The notes under the pieces are model-generated. The model saw only the letters and a program-made list of their open reading frames with translations. It was not told the DNA's origin and made no database searches. Shown in pieces: positions 8,961 through 17,555 of a stretch of DNA of 64,000 bases. The stretch is taken from positions 1,426,001-1,490,000 of the forward strand of contig CAWKOR010000001.1 of assembly GCA_963851325.1 (NCBI GenBank). Reading direction: 5' to 3'. Both the position numbers and the translations under genes were made by a program. Positions within the stretch are counted from its first letter, which is position 1; each line of letters starts with the position of its first letter. This DNA is from DATGKG01 sp963851325 (lineage in GTDB: Bacteria > Desulfobacterota > Binatia > Binatales > Binataceae).

Positions 8961-10169
8961 CTACTGCTTTGAAGACCGCTGTTGCTCCGACAGTGGCTCA
9001 AATTCGGCTTCGACGTCGTGGCCGTAGAGCCAGGAGTTTTGCGGCAATGGCGCGGTCGTGGACGACGCCAAATTAGCGTCGCGTTTTCGTTGCTCCTCGC
9101 CGTCGACCAGATGGTACATGATGCCGTTGCGGCGCGACCCCTCCTGGCATCGCGATGCCCGGGGTTTGCGCGTCTGCTCATAACGCGCCAGCGCTGCCCC
9201 CACCGCGCGCCCATCGGCCTGCTCGATGCATTTGGCCAGCACCGCGGCATCCTCGATCGATTGCACCGCACCCTGCGCCATGTAGGGAAGCATCGGATGC
9301 GCCGCGTCGCCCAGCAGCGTCACCCGTCCGATACTCCATCGCGGCAACGGGTCGCGATCATACAGCGCCCAGCGGTTGGTCGTATCAACTGAGCTGATGA
9401 TGGCGCGGACCCGCGGATGCCATCCCTCGAATTCCTTCAGCGCTTCGGCGACCTCACCCTTAGCGGTCCACGACTCGATACGCCATTCACCGGGAGTGAC
9501 CGCCACCCAGTTCAGGTAGCGCGCGCCCGCGCCGACAAAGTAATGCACAAAATGATGGTCCGGTCCCCACCATGAGGAAGCCTCGACCTCGACGCCTAGA
9601 TGCGCCACACGTTCGGCCGGCACCAGCCCTCGATAGACCACGTGTCCGGAAAAGCGCGGCAACTCAGGACCCAGAATGGCTTCGCGCACCGTGGAGTGGA
9701 TGCCGTCGGCGCCCACTACCACCTCGGCTTCGGCGGTCGCGCCGTTGTGGAACTGTACCTCCACCCGATCCTCGTGCTGGATCAACCCTACGCATCGATG
9801 GTCGAGATGGACGACGCCGTTCGGTACTGCCGCGGAAAGAACGTCGAGGAGTTCAGCGCGATGGAAGTGATAGTAGGGAGCGCCGAATCTTTGCTCGCAG
9901 GCATCAGCAAGGGGCTGACGAGAGATCTCGCGCCCGTCATCCCAGCGCCGGACGACCGCCCATCGCGGGCGCACCCCGAAGCGTCGCAGCGGCGCCTCGA
10001 GGCCAAGCCGATGGAGGATTCGTGTCGCGTTGGGACTTATCTGGACGCCTGCGCCAACTTCGCGCAATTCCGCGGCCTGTTCGAACACCTGAACCTCGAA
10101 GCCCGCGCGCCGAAGCGTCAGCGCAGCCGCGAGTCCGCCGATTCCGGCCCCGATCACGATGATTCGCAT
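8961..10169 (-). CDS. FAD-dependent aromatic-ring monooxygenase (salicylate / 3-hydroxybenzoate hydroxylase type)
   Basis: 402 aa, the usual length of class A flavoprotein hydroxylases. Visible are the FAD Rossmann loop GAGIGGL at residues 7-13, the VGADGIHS motif (about 153-160) that binds FAD and NAD(P)H, and the ribityl-binding GDAAHPMLPYMAQGA segment (about 288-302). The C-terminal RASRCQEGSR followed by YHL is characteristic of the salicylate/3-hydroxybenzoate 6-hydroxylase branch. Such enzymes hydroxylate phenolic acids using NAD(P)H and O2 in the cytoplasm. The ATG has GGAGG about 9 nt upstream. It stands alone, with no ring-cleavage gene nearby, so the substrate is open. Confidence 0.85.
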   Translation of the reverse strand: MRIIVIGAGIGGLAAALTLRRAGFEVQVFEQAAELREVGAGVQISPNATRILHRLGLEAPLRRFGVRPRWAVVRRWDDGREISRQPLADACEQRFGAPYYHFHRAELLDVLSAAVPNGVVHLDHRCVGLIQHEDRVEVQFHNGATAEAEVVVGADGIHSTVREAILGPELPRFSGHVVYRGLVPAERVAHLGVEVEASSWWGPDHHFVHYFVGAGARYLNWVAVTPGEWRIESWTAKGEVAEALKEFEGWHPRVRAIISSVDTTNRWALYDRDPLPRWSIGRVTLLGDAAHPMLPYMAQGAVQSIEDAAVLAKCIEQADGRAVGAALARYEQTRKPRASRCQEGSRRNGIMYHLVDGEEQRKRDANLASSTTAPLPQNSWLYGHDVEAEFEPLSEQQRSSKQ

Positions 10170-10353
10170 TTGGCATTACCTCCGCGCATCGCCCGCCGTC
10201 GTGCGAGCATTGAAAATCGTTGTCATTCAGAGGCAGCGCGACCGAAGCATCTTCAATATGATCGCCAATCTACTTGCAGCCGGGATTGACGCCAAGGTTT
10301 AAGGCTCGGGAGATCTGGATTTAGTGCGGGCGAGCGAACAGGATATTTAGTGA

Positions 10354-11154
10354 TTGGACAGATCGGATACCACGCTTCCACCACGACGCGGGCTATTGGT
10401 GCCCGTCGCGAATCCCGAGGGCGTCGCTCCCCTGCTTGCGATCGCCCTGGCTGCCACCGCGCCCGACGATCCTCCGGCACGAGTCGTCGCGTTGGTGCGA
10501 CGATCCGGCGATGAAGACTTCGCCGGGATTCCGGCGCATCCGGCCGCTTTGATCAATGCGGTCGAGTATGCGGCGACCCGGGGCGTCGCCATTACTCCGC
10601 ATTCAGTATGGTCGGCGAACGCCGGCGCGGACATCCTCGCCGCGGCGCGCGAGGCCAACGTGGGATGGATCCTGCTCGGCTATCATCGCGCGGCGTCGGG
10701 TCAGAACACGATGGGCGGGGTCGTGCGCGATGTCTTCGCGACCGCACGAGATGAGCCGGTCCATGTAGGCGTTTTCATCCAGGGGACCGATCAGCCGATC
10801 GAGCGAGTCTTCACCGCGGTTGATGCCAGCCCCGACGGTCGCGCCGCGCTCGACCTTGCGATGCGCATCACGCGATCCAACAATGCAAAACTCCGCGCGT
10901 TGCTGGTATCCAACACGGTCAGACAGCCTGAAGATGAAATGGTGGACATGCTGCGCGAGGCGCGCAGGAGCCTCGGGCGTCGATTCCACAGCGATGTGCT
11001 GAGCGAGCGCAGCCTCGAGCAGCTACTGCAGCAAAGTCCGGGACGCCTGTTGATCGTCGGCAAGAAGCTCGCCGACGAGATCCGGCTGCCGCTCGATGAA
11101 GTTCCCGAAGGCGATCGATGCGTGATCGTCGTGCAAGGCGCCGTTCCAGCGTAG
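10354..11154 (+). CDS. Tandem universal stress (UspA-like) protein
   Basis: 266 aa from a TTG directly after an in-frame stop; the next possible start (GTG at 10398) would cut into the first strand of the fold. Two Usp-like alpha/beta domains are visible: residues about 10-135, beginning GLLVPVANP, and about 148-266, beginning VFTAVDASPDGRAALDLA. The N-terminal segment resembles the Usp region found at the C-terminus of Kef-type cation/proton antiporters, but no antiporter is encoded beside it. The second domain ends with a weak nucleotide-loop-like segment (GRLLIVGKK) and lacks the full G-x2-G-x9-G(S/T) ATP motif. Probably a cytoplasmic stress regulator; partner unknown. Confidence 0.65.
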   Translation: MDRSDTTLPPRRGLLVPVANPEGVAPLLAIALAATAPDDPPARVVALVRRSGDEDFAGIPAHPAALINAVEYAATRGVAITPHSVWSANAGADILAAAREANVGWILLGYHRAASGQNTMGGVVRDVFATARDEPVHVGVFIQGTDQPIERVFTAVDASPDGRAALDLAMRITRSNNAKLRALLVSNTVRQPEDEMVDMLREARRSLGRRFHSDVLSERSLEQLLQQSPGRLLIVGKKLADEIRLPLDEVPEGDRCVIVVQGAVPA

Positions 11155-11168
11155 CGAAGACAGCAGGC

Positions 11169-11355
11169 AAAACCACAGAGGCACAGAGACACAGATCAGA
11201 AAAAGATGCGGGCCTCAAAGGCCCTGTTCGGAATATTCCTGACAGGGCCGCTGCGACCCGCATCCGAGATCCGAAGCCACGGCTCCTTGATCGTACGCCT
11301 GATTTTGAATCGCCACTCGTCCGAACTTCGTGTCTTGGTGCCTTGGTGTTTTGGC
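11169..11355 (+). repeat. Dispersed palindromic intergenic repeat, copy A
   Basis: The left arm reads AACCACAGAGGCACAGAG (from 11171) and the right arm, about 11327-11355, is its diverged complement. The inner part contains a GATGCGGG ... CCCGCATC hairpin with a GGGCCGCTGCGACCC core. The same outer arms occur at 51740-51825 and 55784-55937, and the inner module is shared with the latter. It fills the gap between two convergent genes and has no credible coding potential. Confidence 0.8.
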
Positions 11356-11361
11356 CGGCTC

Positions 11362-11976
11362 CTACGCTTTGCGCGCGACGATCAGCCGATGCACCGATAG
11401 CTTCGAGACCCGCTCATTGCGCTCCACCACGATCGGCTGCCCATCCAGGATATGGCGCGCGCGCAGCCGCGTGGTCCATCCGAGGTGGCGCGTGATCGGG
11501 TTCATCATCGCAACCAGCGCATAGAGGAAAGGATTCTCGCTCCCGAAATGGTTGATGATCACGATGCGGCCGCCGGGCTTACAGACCCGAATCATCTCGC
11601 GCATCATCTTCACCGGGTCCGGCACCACCGTCATCACGTGGAAGGTGCATACGTCATCGAAGCTCTCGTCGGGGAAATCCAGATTGAGTGCATCGCCCTG
11701 CTTGAGCTCGATGTTGGCCCACTGATTTTCGCGAACTTTCTTTTCCGCCTGCGCCAGCATGTCGGCGGATGGATCGATGCCGACTACATGCACATACGGA
11801 GGATAGCCGTCCAGCGAGATGCCGGTGCCGACTCCCACTTCGAGGACGCGTTGATTGGGCCGCAATTTGAGGCTGTCGATGACAGAATGCTCGCTGTCAA
11901 CGAACATCCTGCCGAAAATAGAGTCGTAAATTATCGCGAGGTCAGAATAGACCTTGCTTTCGTGCGGTTCGCCCAT
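11362..11976 (-). CDS. Class I SAM-dependent methyltransferase, PmtA-like (phospholipid or quinone type)
   Basis: 204 aa with SAM motif I VLEVGVGTG at residues 44-52, motif II acid in GIDPS, and the motif IV/post-I region FDDVCTFHVMTVVPDP followed by the CKPGGRIVI strand. The N-terminal YDSIFG and the C-terminal ITRHLGW segment are like Rhodobacter-type phosphatidylethanolamine N-methyltransferases (PmtA), which are soluble enzymes of this length. Ubiquinone/menaquinone methyltransferases share several of these features, so the lipid assignment is inference. Single gene, convergent with the stress-protein gene across repeat copy A. Confidence 0.7.
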   Translation of the reverse strand: MGEPHESKVYSDLAIIYDSIFGRMFVDSEHSVIDSLKLRPNQRVLEVGVGTGISLDGYPPYVHVVGIDPSADMLAQAEKKVRENQWANIELKQGDALNLDFPDESFDDVCTFHVMTVVPDPVKMMREMIRVCKPGGRIVIINHFGSENPFLYALVAMMNPITRHLGWTTRLRARHILDGQPIVVERNERVSKLSVHRLIVARKA

Positions 11977-12051
11977 CGCTTAACCCCTCGGAAGTCTGTT
12001 ATGCGGGAGGGAGGTGCGAAAGGCCCCAGCTTTCCGCCCCGCCAATGATGT

Positions 12052-12249
12052 TCAGGCGGCCGCGTTAATTCCTCGCGCGAGCTGACGCTTGGCCGACGTG
12101 ATATCGCGTTTGCGAAACCGCCATTGCCGCCCCTTTTTGAACGCGGGCAGAATATTGCGGCGCGCGAACTCGTTCACCGTGTCCGGGCTCATGTCGAGGA
12201 GGAACGCAACCTCCCGCGAGTTCAAAAGGATGTCGTCTCTATCGGCCAT
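12052..12249 (-). CDS. Small helix-turn-helix (excisionase/HTH_17-type) DNA-binding protein
   Basis: 65 aa from the ATG at 12249; an in-frame TTG two codons earlier is also possible. The whole protein is one winged-helix domain: NSREVAFLLDMSPDTVNEFARR is the HTH, followed by a wing ending GRQWRFRKRDI, the standard layout of excisionase/MerR-like single-domain regulators. There is no integrase nearby, so a role as a transcription regulator is more likely than excision. A putative promoter with an exact TTGACA lies upstream. Confidence 0.7.
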   Translation of the reverse strand: MADRDDILLNSREVAFLLDMSPDTVNEFARRNILPAFKKGRQWRFRKRDITSAKRQLARGINAAA

Positions 12250-12301
12250 CGTCAATTCAACAAGACCGCTTCCGTCGCGCTGAGTAGTTGAAGCGATTTT
12301 A

Positions 12302-12328
12302 CTAATACGTGCCTCTTTGCGCTGTCAA
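12302..12328 (-). promoter_or_regulatory. Putative promoter of the small HTH gene
   Basis: On the minus strand an exact TTGACA (12323-12328) is followed after 15 bp by TATTAG (12302-12307), with further A/T-rich alternatives a few bases on (TAGTAAAAT). The region 12250-12468 is noticeably more A/T-rich than its surroundings, and I see no gene in it. Confidence 0.4.
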
Positions 12329-12468
12329 GTTTAGTTCGCCTAACAGCCCGCGCCAACCGATCGGGAGCAGGTTTAGGAAGATTTCCGCACTTTTCGACGC
12401 GCAGTCGGATAATTCCCTGCAACTGAGCCTACACGTCTATTGATATTATTTCTATCTTTATGACGCTT

Positions 12469-14136
12469 TTAGACGCTAATCGTGTTCAATCGACGCATGG
12501 AGATGAGATAGTCGTACCACGCGCGAGTGACCACGATGCACGAAAACAGACCGGTCAGCACTCCGACGCATAACGTGACGGCGAATCCCTTCACCGGGCC
12601 GGTACCACCATAAAGAAACAGAATCACTCCCGCCATGAAGGTTGATATGTTCGAATCGCGAATCGCATCCCACGCGCGCTGATAGCCGAGCTTCACCGCC
12701 TCGCGAGGGGTCTTGCCGTTGCGCAATTCTTCGCGCATTCGCTCGTTCACCAGCACGTTCGCGTCCACCGACATTCCCAATGTGAGCACGATGCCTGCAA
12801 TACCGGGCAGCGTGAGCGTCGCGCCAATTGCCGCCATCATGCAGAGCAGCAGCAGGATGTTCAGCGTGAGGCCGAAGTCCGCGAGAATCCCGGCGCGATC
12901 GTAATAGATCGCCATAAACACCAGCACGAAGGCCGCGCCGACGATGAAGGAAATCTCACCCGCGCGAATCGAGTCGCGTCCCAGCGATGGGCCGACGGTG
13001 CGCTCTTCCTCGAACTCGATCGGCGCCGGCAGTGCGCCTGACTTCAGCACGATGACGAGGTTGTGCGCTTCCTGCATCGAGAAGCGGCCGGTGATTTGCA
13101 CATGGCCGCCGGAGATCCGTTCCTTGATGACCGGGTCGGAGTAAACGGTGTTGTCCAGCGCGATAACCAGTTTGCGTCCGACGTTGTCCGCGGTCAGCGT
13201 GTCGAAGATTTGCGCCCCGCGCGCATCCAGTTCGACGCTGACATAGTTGCCTTCGAATCTGCCACCGGGCCGCACCCGCGCATCGGTAACGACATCGCCC
13301 TGCATCAGCACCGGCTTCTCGACCAGGTATGGCTGGCGTCCACCGGCCTGCGGCGAGCCGTAAAGAATCTCATCACCCGGAGGCGGCCCATCCTTGAGCG
13401 CGTCGCCGATGCTGTGCTGATCGTCTTCGAGCTTGAACTCGAGCACCGCGGTTTTGCCGATGAGGTTTTTGGCTTCCTGGGGGTCCTGGATACCCGGGAG
13501 CTGGACCAGAATTTCGTTTTCCCCTTCCTTGACGACAGTGGTTTCACGAACCCCCAACTGGTCGATTCGATTGCGGATGGTTTCCAGAGCCTGGTCCATC
13601 GCATTGCTCTTGATCTGGGTGACCTGCATGGGTTTGAAGTTGACGAGGAAGGTGGGCGCGCCGCTTTCAGTGCTGCCCGAGGAAAGCCTCAGGTCAGGAA
13701 ACGATTTCCCCACGATGTCATTGAAAGCCGAGGCGTCGGCGCCGTTCTTGAGCGCCACCACCAGCGCACCGGTGTTGGGATCCTGGGTGATTTCGGCGTC
13801 GATTTTGTTGGCGGTGAGCTCCTTCTTGAGGTCGTCGCCGCGCCGCTTGAGCTGGGTCTTGACCGCATCTTCAAGCTTAACCGCCATCAGCAGATGGGTT
13901 CCGCCTTGCAAATCCAAACCCAACTGGATCTTGGTGCCGGGCATCCAGTTCTTCAGTTGAGCGGGAAGTTGGAGGTTTGCGCTGGGCAGCAGCAGAATGA
14001 TCGAAACCACGGTAAGCACTGCCGCAAGGTAGAGGCGGCTGCGGCCACTGCTGCCGGTGAAATGGAGATAGAGAAACGCCACTACCAGTGCGAGCAGAAT
14101 TAACACGGGAGCGAAATTTTGATTTGCTGATTCCAC
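12469..14136 (-). CDS. secD: Protein translocase subunit SecD
   Basis: 555 aa. SecD works with SecF in the inner membrane to drive late steps of Sec export with the proton-motive force. Visible are the conserved GLDLQGG segment at residues 73-79, the large periplasmic P1 region, the EERTVGPSLG motif before the second membrane block and the LGMSVDANVLVNERMREE motif in the channel part, with five C-terminal spans. The N-terminus has two hydrophobic segments (about 9-27 and 36-51) rather than the usual one. It follows yajC by 54 bp in the order queA/tgt-yajC-secD; secF is not next to it but lies at 53963-54898. Confidence 0.95.
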   Translation of the reverse strand: MESANQNFAPVLILLALVVAFLYLHFTGSSGRSRLYLAAVLTVVSIILLLPSANLQLPAQLKNWMPGTKIQLGLDLQGGTHLLMAVKLEDAVKTQLKRRGDDLKKELTANKIDAEITQDPNTGALVVALKNGADASAFNDIVGKSFPDLRLSSGSTESGAPTFLVNFKPMQVTQIKSNAMDQALETIRNRIDQLGVRETTVVKEGENEILVQLPGIQDPQEAKNLIGKTAVLEFKLEDDQHSIGDALKDGPPPGDEILYGSPQAGGRQPYLVEKPVLMQGDVVTDARVRPGGRFEGNYVSVELDARGAQIFDTLTADNVGRKLVIALDNTVYSDPVIKERISGGHVQITGRFSMQEAHNLVIVLKSGALPAPIEFEEERTVGPSLGRDSIRAGEISFIVGAAFVLVFMAIYYDRAGILADFGLTLNILLLLCMMAAIGATLTLPGIAGIVLTLGMSVDANVLVNERMREELRNGKTPREAVKLGYQRAWDAIRDSNISTFMAGVILFLYGGTGPVKGFAVTLCVGVLTGLFSCIVVTRAWYDYLISMRRLNTISV

Positions 14137-14190
14137 CTGAAAATTCCATCGCGGCGGCCGCGCTCGATATCGGCGGGCCAGTCCGCTTTC

Positions 14191-14544
14191 TTATTCCTTT
14201 TTTGGATTCGAAGCCTTGCCGTACGCGGAAAGTCCGCCGATTTGGGTTCGTTCGACCCGAACCCTCACGTTTTGCGCCACTTCCAACGTAACCACCTTAT
14301 CGCCCAGTTCAGTAATCTTTCCGATCAAGCCGCCGGTCGTTGTCACCTCGTCATTCTTCTTGAGCGCGCCAAGCATCTTGGTATGCTCCGAAGCTTTCTG
14401 GGTCTGCGGCCGGATGATGAGAAAATAGAAAATCGCGATGATGCCGACGATCGGCGCCATCTGGATCAGCGTTCCGTATTCCGAACCCTGGGTGCCTGCC
14501 GCGACCGATTGCGCCCAGGCGGTTCCCTCGAACAACGACCACAT
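14191..14544 (-). CDS. yajC: Preprotein translocase accessory subunit YajC
   Basis: 117 aa with one membrane span around residues 28-48 ending in the conserved FLIIRPQ and followed by a basic stretch, then the small cytoplasmic domain with KKNDEVTTTGGLIGKI. This matches YajC, the small partner of the SecDF complex. Its ATG overlaps the tgt stop codon (TGATG), so it is translationally coupled to tgt, as in the common tgt-yajC-secD arrangement. Confidence 0.95.
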   Translation of the reverse strand: MWSLFEGTAWAQSVAAGTQGSEYGTLIQMAPIVGIIAIFYFLIIRPQTQKASEHTKMLGALKKNDEVTTTGGLIGKITELGDKVVTLEVAQNVRVRVERTQIGGLSAYGKASNPKKE

Positions 14545-15685
14545 CAGTTTTCGTCCTGTGCCGGCTCTTGAATTTCGTCCGCGGCAAGGCGTGAAAGCCT
14601 CGTGTCCGCGAAGGATTTGAAGGTGCCCGATGCGATAGCAGCTTGGGCCTCCCGCATCAAGCGCCGATAAAAGTACAGATTATGCTCCGTCAGCGCGCGC
14701 GCCGCGAGTATCTCGCCGGACATATATAGATGTCTGAGGTAGCTGCGGGTGAAGGTCCGACACGGACGGCAATCGCAATCGGCATCGAGCGGTTCGCTGA
14801 CATGCGCATACTCGGCGCGCTTTGATCGAGACTTCGCCGATACTGGTGAAGGCGCTGCCATTGCGTGCGTTGCGCGTCGGCAGTACGCAATCGAACATGT
14901 CGTAGCCCATCCCCACGCACGCGATGAGATCGGCGGGCGTCCCCACTCCCATCAGGTAATGCGGCTTGTCATCCGGCAGATGCGAGGCCGACAGCGCCGC
15001 CATCTCGCGCATCGCCTCTTTCGGCTCGCCCGACCGAAAGGCCTCCGGTCGCGTACCCATCGAAAGGAAGCGAGGTGATCTGATGCGCGCTGATCTCGCG
15101 CAGGTCGGCATAGATGCTGCCCTGCACAATGCCGAACAGCGCCTGTGTCTCACTCCGTCGCGCGCGAAGGCTGCGCTCGGCCCAGCGCGCGGTCATCTCG
15201 AGCGAGCTGCGCGCCCGCGGACGATCAGCCGGAAACGGCGTGCACTCGTCGAGCGCCATCATGATGTCGGAGCCGAGCCGCTCCTGAATTTGCACCGCGC
15301 TCTCCGGCGTGAACATCAGCGGCGCGCCATCGAGATGCGAGCGGAACCGGATGCCTTCCTCGGTAATGGAATTTATCTTCGCGAGGCTCATCGCCTGATA
15401 GCCGCCCGAGTCGGTCAGCACCGCGCCGGAAAATCCCATGAACTTCGCGATCCCGCCCATTTCGCCTACCAGCTCCTGACCGGGCCGGACCGCGAGGTGG
15501 TACGCATTCGAGAGGATGAGCCGATAGCCCATGTTCCACAGCTCGTCAGGCGACATCGCCTTGACGGCCGCCTGCGTACCGACCGGCATGAAGCAAGGCG
15601 TTTCGATTTCTCCGTGCGAGGTAACGAGCCTGCCGCATCGCGCCAGCCGATCGCGCGCGGTGATGGAAAATTCGAGCGTCGCCAT
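14544..15685 (-). pseudogene. tgt: tRNA-guanine transglycosylase (queuosine), reading frame broken twice
   Basis: Tgt exchanges guanine-34 for preQ1 in tRNAs with GUN anticodons. Three frames together give an otherwise complete enzyme of about 379 aa, the normal size. Frame 1 (from 15685) carries TDSGGYQ, QERLGSDIMMALDEC and GGLSVG; then near 15029-15031 one extra G in a GGG run (minus strand) breaks it. Frame 2 carries EPKEAMREM, YLMGVGTP and FDCVLPTRNARNG with the catalytic Asp; near 14821-14823 one extra A in AAA breaks it again. Frame 3 has the zinc site CDCRPC and His, and runs to 14544. Both changes are single-base homopolymer extensions and every motif is intact, so sequence error is likelier than loss of function. 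Confidence 0.85.
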
Positions 15686-15757
15686 TACGACGTAAGGAAG
15701 GGTTCAAATTTGCTCATAGCCCGGCAAGAACTCCTCGCCACTCCCGTCCTTTCATTA

Positions 15758-16096
15758 ATGAGGCACCCCGCAAGAGTCTATCGCGCGGCCGCGTTCCTGC
15801 TTGCCGGCTGGTACCTGATGTTGCCCCATCTGCATAACGGAAAAGCGGATGTTAGTTTGCCGCTCTGCAACTGGTACTTCTACAACGAACGCACGGTGCC
15901 CGACCCCGGAAGAACGAAACAATCGCGAGAGTACGCCCTCGTCTTCGATTCGGGTCAAGGATGCAGAAAAAAGGTTCTCGAGCATATTCAGTTTGAGAAG
16001 AAGTTTTCCCGAGTGCTTGGACGTGACGTATCGGCTGCAATCGAAGTTTGGCACCACGCTCTGTGCGTTTCATCGGATGACCCGCGCCTCAAGTAG
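15758..16096 (+). CDS. Small single-span membrane-anchored protein of unknown function
   Basis: 112 aa from the ATG at 15758 (an ORF reaching back through antisense tgt is rejected). Residues about 9-22 are hydrophobic (AAAFLLAGWYLML), followed by PLCNWYFYN, a Cys in GQGCRKK and a C-terminal CVSSDDPRLK. The combination of an N-terminal GWYLM span, a central xxCxxx helix and a Cys-(I/V)-x-S-DDPRLK ending resembles short hypothetical proteins I associate with Acidobacteria and related soil bacteria; that is recall, not a search. It lies on the plus strand between the leftward genes queA and tgt, and so splits that block. Confidence 0.6.
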   Translation: MRHPARVYRAAAFLLAGWYLMLPHLHNGKADVSLPLCNWYFYNERTVPDPGRTKQSREYALVFDSGQGCRKKVLEHIQFEKKFSRVLGRDVSAAIEVWHHALCVSSDDPRLK

Positions 16097-16133
16097 AAAT
16101 GCGAGAGCAACCGCTGCTCGATCGAGTGTTGAT

Positions 16134-17153
16134 TCACAAAATCAACATCGCGTCGCCATAACTCAGGAACCGATAGCGATGACGAATAGCGTCTTTATAC
16201 GCCGCTAGAATCTTGTCGCGCCCCGCCATCGCCATCACCAGCGCCAGCACCGTCGTGCGCGGCATATGAAAGTTCGTGATCATCGCGTCGACCAGCTTGA
16301 AGCGAAATCCCGGATGTATGAACAGCCCGGTGAAGCCCTCGGTATCGCCCGTCACCGCATGCGATTCGAGCGTGCGCACGCTGCTGGTGCCGACCGCGAC
16401 GATGCGGCCTCCGGTCCGTTTCGCATGCGCGATCGCCTCGACGGTTTCAGGCGGCATCACGTACCACTCCGCTTCCATCGAATGCTGCTCGACCACGTCG
16501 GAGCGCAGCGGCGCGAAGGTTCCCGGCCCGATGTGCAACGTCACAAACGCGCGCCGGACGCCGGCCTCAGCCAGCGCGCGGAAAACCTCATCAGTAAAAT
16601 GCAGACCGGCAGTGGGCGCCGCGATCGCTCCCTCATGCGAGGCATACACGGTCTGATAGTCCTCGGCGTCGGCGGGATTCACCTCGCGATCGATGTAATG
16701 CGGCAGCGCGAGTTTACCATGCTCTCGAATGAGATCATTGAGCGGCACGGAATTCTCGCTCGCAACGATAGCGCGGCCGGGGCGCGCATAGCCTTGCACG
16801 ACGATCGCGTGGCCATCCTCGAGGAGCAGCCGCGTGCCTTCCTTGAGCGGCCGATGCGCCCGGACCATCGCCTGCCACGAACCCGGGCGTTCGGTCATCG
16901 GACGCACGAACAGAATCTCGACCCGGCCACCCGACTCCTTATTGGCGAACAGCCTTGCGGGCATAACGCGGGTGTCGTTGAGGATGAGCAGGTCGCCCTC
17001 GCGGAGATGACGCGCGAGTTTGTAAAATCGCGAATGCTCGACTTCGCCACGCTTGCGATCGAGCACGAGGAGGCGCGCCTCGTCGCGGCGAGCGAGCGGT
17101 TCCTGCGCGATGAGTTCATCGGGCAGGTTATAGTCGAGTTCGTCGATTCTCAT
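16134..17153 (-). CDS. queA: S-adenosylmethionine:tRNA ribosyltransferase-isomerase QueA
   Basis: 339 aa, normal for QueA, which transfers and isomerises the ribosyl group of SAM onto preQ1 at tRNA position 34 to give epoxyqueuosine. Conserved landmarks are the N-terminal YNLPDELIAQEP, LLILNDTRVMPARL, the YQTVYA and GAIAAPTAGLHFT stretch, HIGPGTFAPLR and the C-terminal NFHMPRTTVL. It precedes tgt in the same direction and pathway but is separated from it by 448 bp that include an opposite-strand small gene. Confidence 0.95.
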   Translation of the reverse strand: MRIDELDYNLPDELIAQEPLARRDEARLLVLDRKRGEVEHSRFYKLARHLREGDLLILNDTRVMPARLFANKESGGRVEILFVRPMTERPGSWQAMVRAHRPLKEGTRLLLEDGHAIVVQGYARPGRAIVASENSVPLNDLIREHGKLALPHYIDREVNPADAEDYQTVYASHEGAIAAPTAGLHFTDEVFRALAEAGVRRAFVTLHIGPGTFAPLRSDVVEQHSMEAEWYVMPPETVEAIAHAKRTGGRIVAVGTSSVRTLESHAVTGDTEGFTGLFIHPGFRFKLVDAMITNFHMPRTTVLALVMAMAGRDKILAAYKDAIRHRYRFLSYGDAMLIL

Positions 17154-17192
17154 TCAACTAGGAAGGAAGAAAAGCCCGTATTTCCTCGATAA

Positions 17193-17337
17193 AGTGGGTT
17201 TGTTTTTGCACTTCGCTTGAGAGCAGCGTGACGGACGGATGAGAGCCCGAGGCGTCCTCGCCCGAGGGTGGTGTAGCACCATCGATTTTCCCGAACTCCA
17301 GCATTTGTCTGAGGTTTTTGGCTTCGTTTGGTAAAAT
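17193..17337. repeat. Dispersed intergenic repeat of the second family, unit 1
   Basis: Begins with AGTGGGTTTGTTTTTGCA (17193-17210) and ends with a 61-bp block (17277-17337) containing TTTTTGGCTTCGTTTGG. The ending block is nearly identical to 17473-17532. Together units 1 and 2 fill most of the 402-bp gap between queA and the toxin-antitoxin pair; the minus-strand ORFs there are repeat-derived and not credible genes. Confidence 0.85.
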
Positions 17338-17360
17338 CCCCGCACCAATCGCGTGAATGT

Positions 17361-17532
17361 AGTGGGTTTGTTTTTGCAATTCTCGTTTCCGCAATAGCGG
17401 CAGTGAAGCCTCCCGCCACAGTGGTCGCAACCGATATAAAGAGCCGGTCGCGCTTCACGACCGGCGCTGGCACACCATCAATGTTCCCGAACTCCAGCAT
17501 TTGTCTGAGGTTTTTGGCTTCGTTTGGTAAAT
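17361..17532. repeat. Dispersed intergenic repeat of the second family, unit 2
   Basis: Same start oligomer (17361-17378) and same ending block (17473-17532, differing from unit 1 by a few bases) in the same orientation, 168-196 bp from unit 1. Isolated copies of the start oligomer and the ending block occur again at 51243-51258 and 52192-52214. Confidence 0.85.
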
Positions 17533-17555
17533 TCTGAGGAGCGTCATAACCTTCG

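Noticed and set aside
14544..15685. Programmed frameshifting in tgt
   Set aside because: Both sites lack a slippery heptamer with a stimulator, programmed frameshifting is not known for tgt, and similar breaks occur in unrelated genes.
14966..15757. Plus-strand ORF reaching back from the small membrane protein through antisense tgt
   Set aside because: The upstream part is antisense to conserved Tgt motifs; only the part from the ATG at 15758 is protein-like.
17150..17500. Minus-strand ORFs between queA and the toxin-antitoxin pair
   Set aside because: Made of tandem dispersed-repeat sequence; no ribosome site or family.
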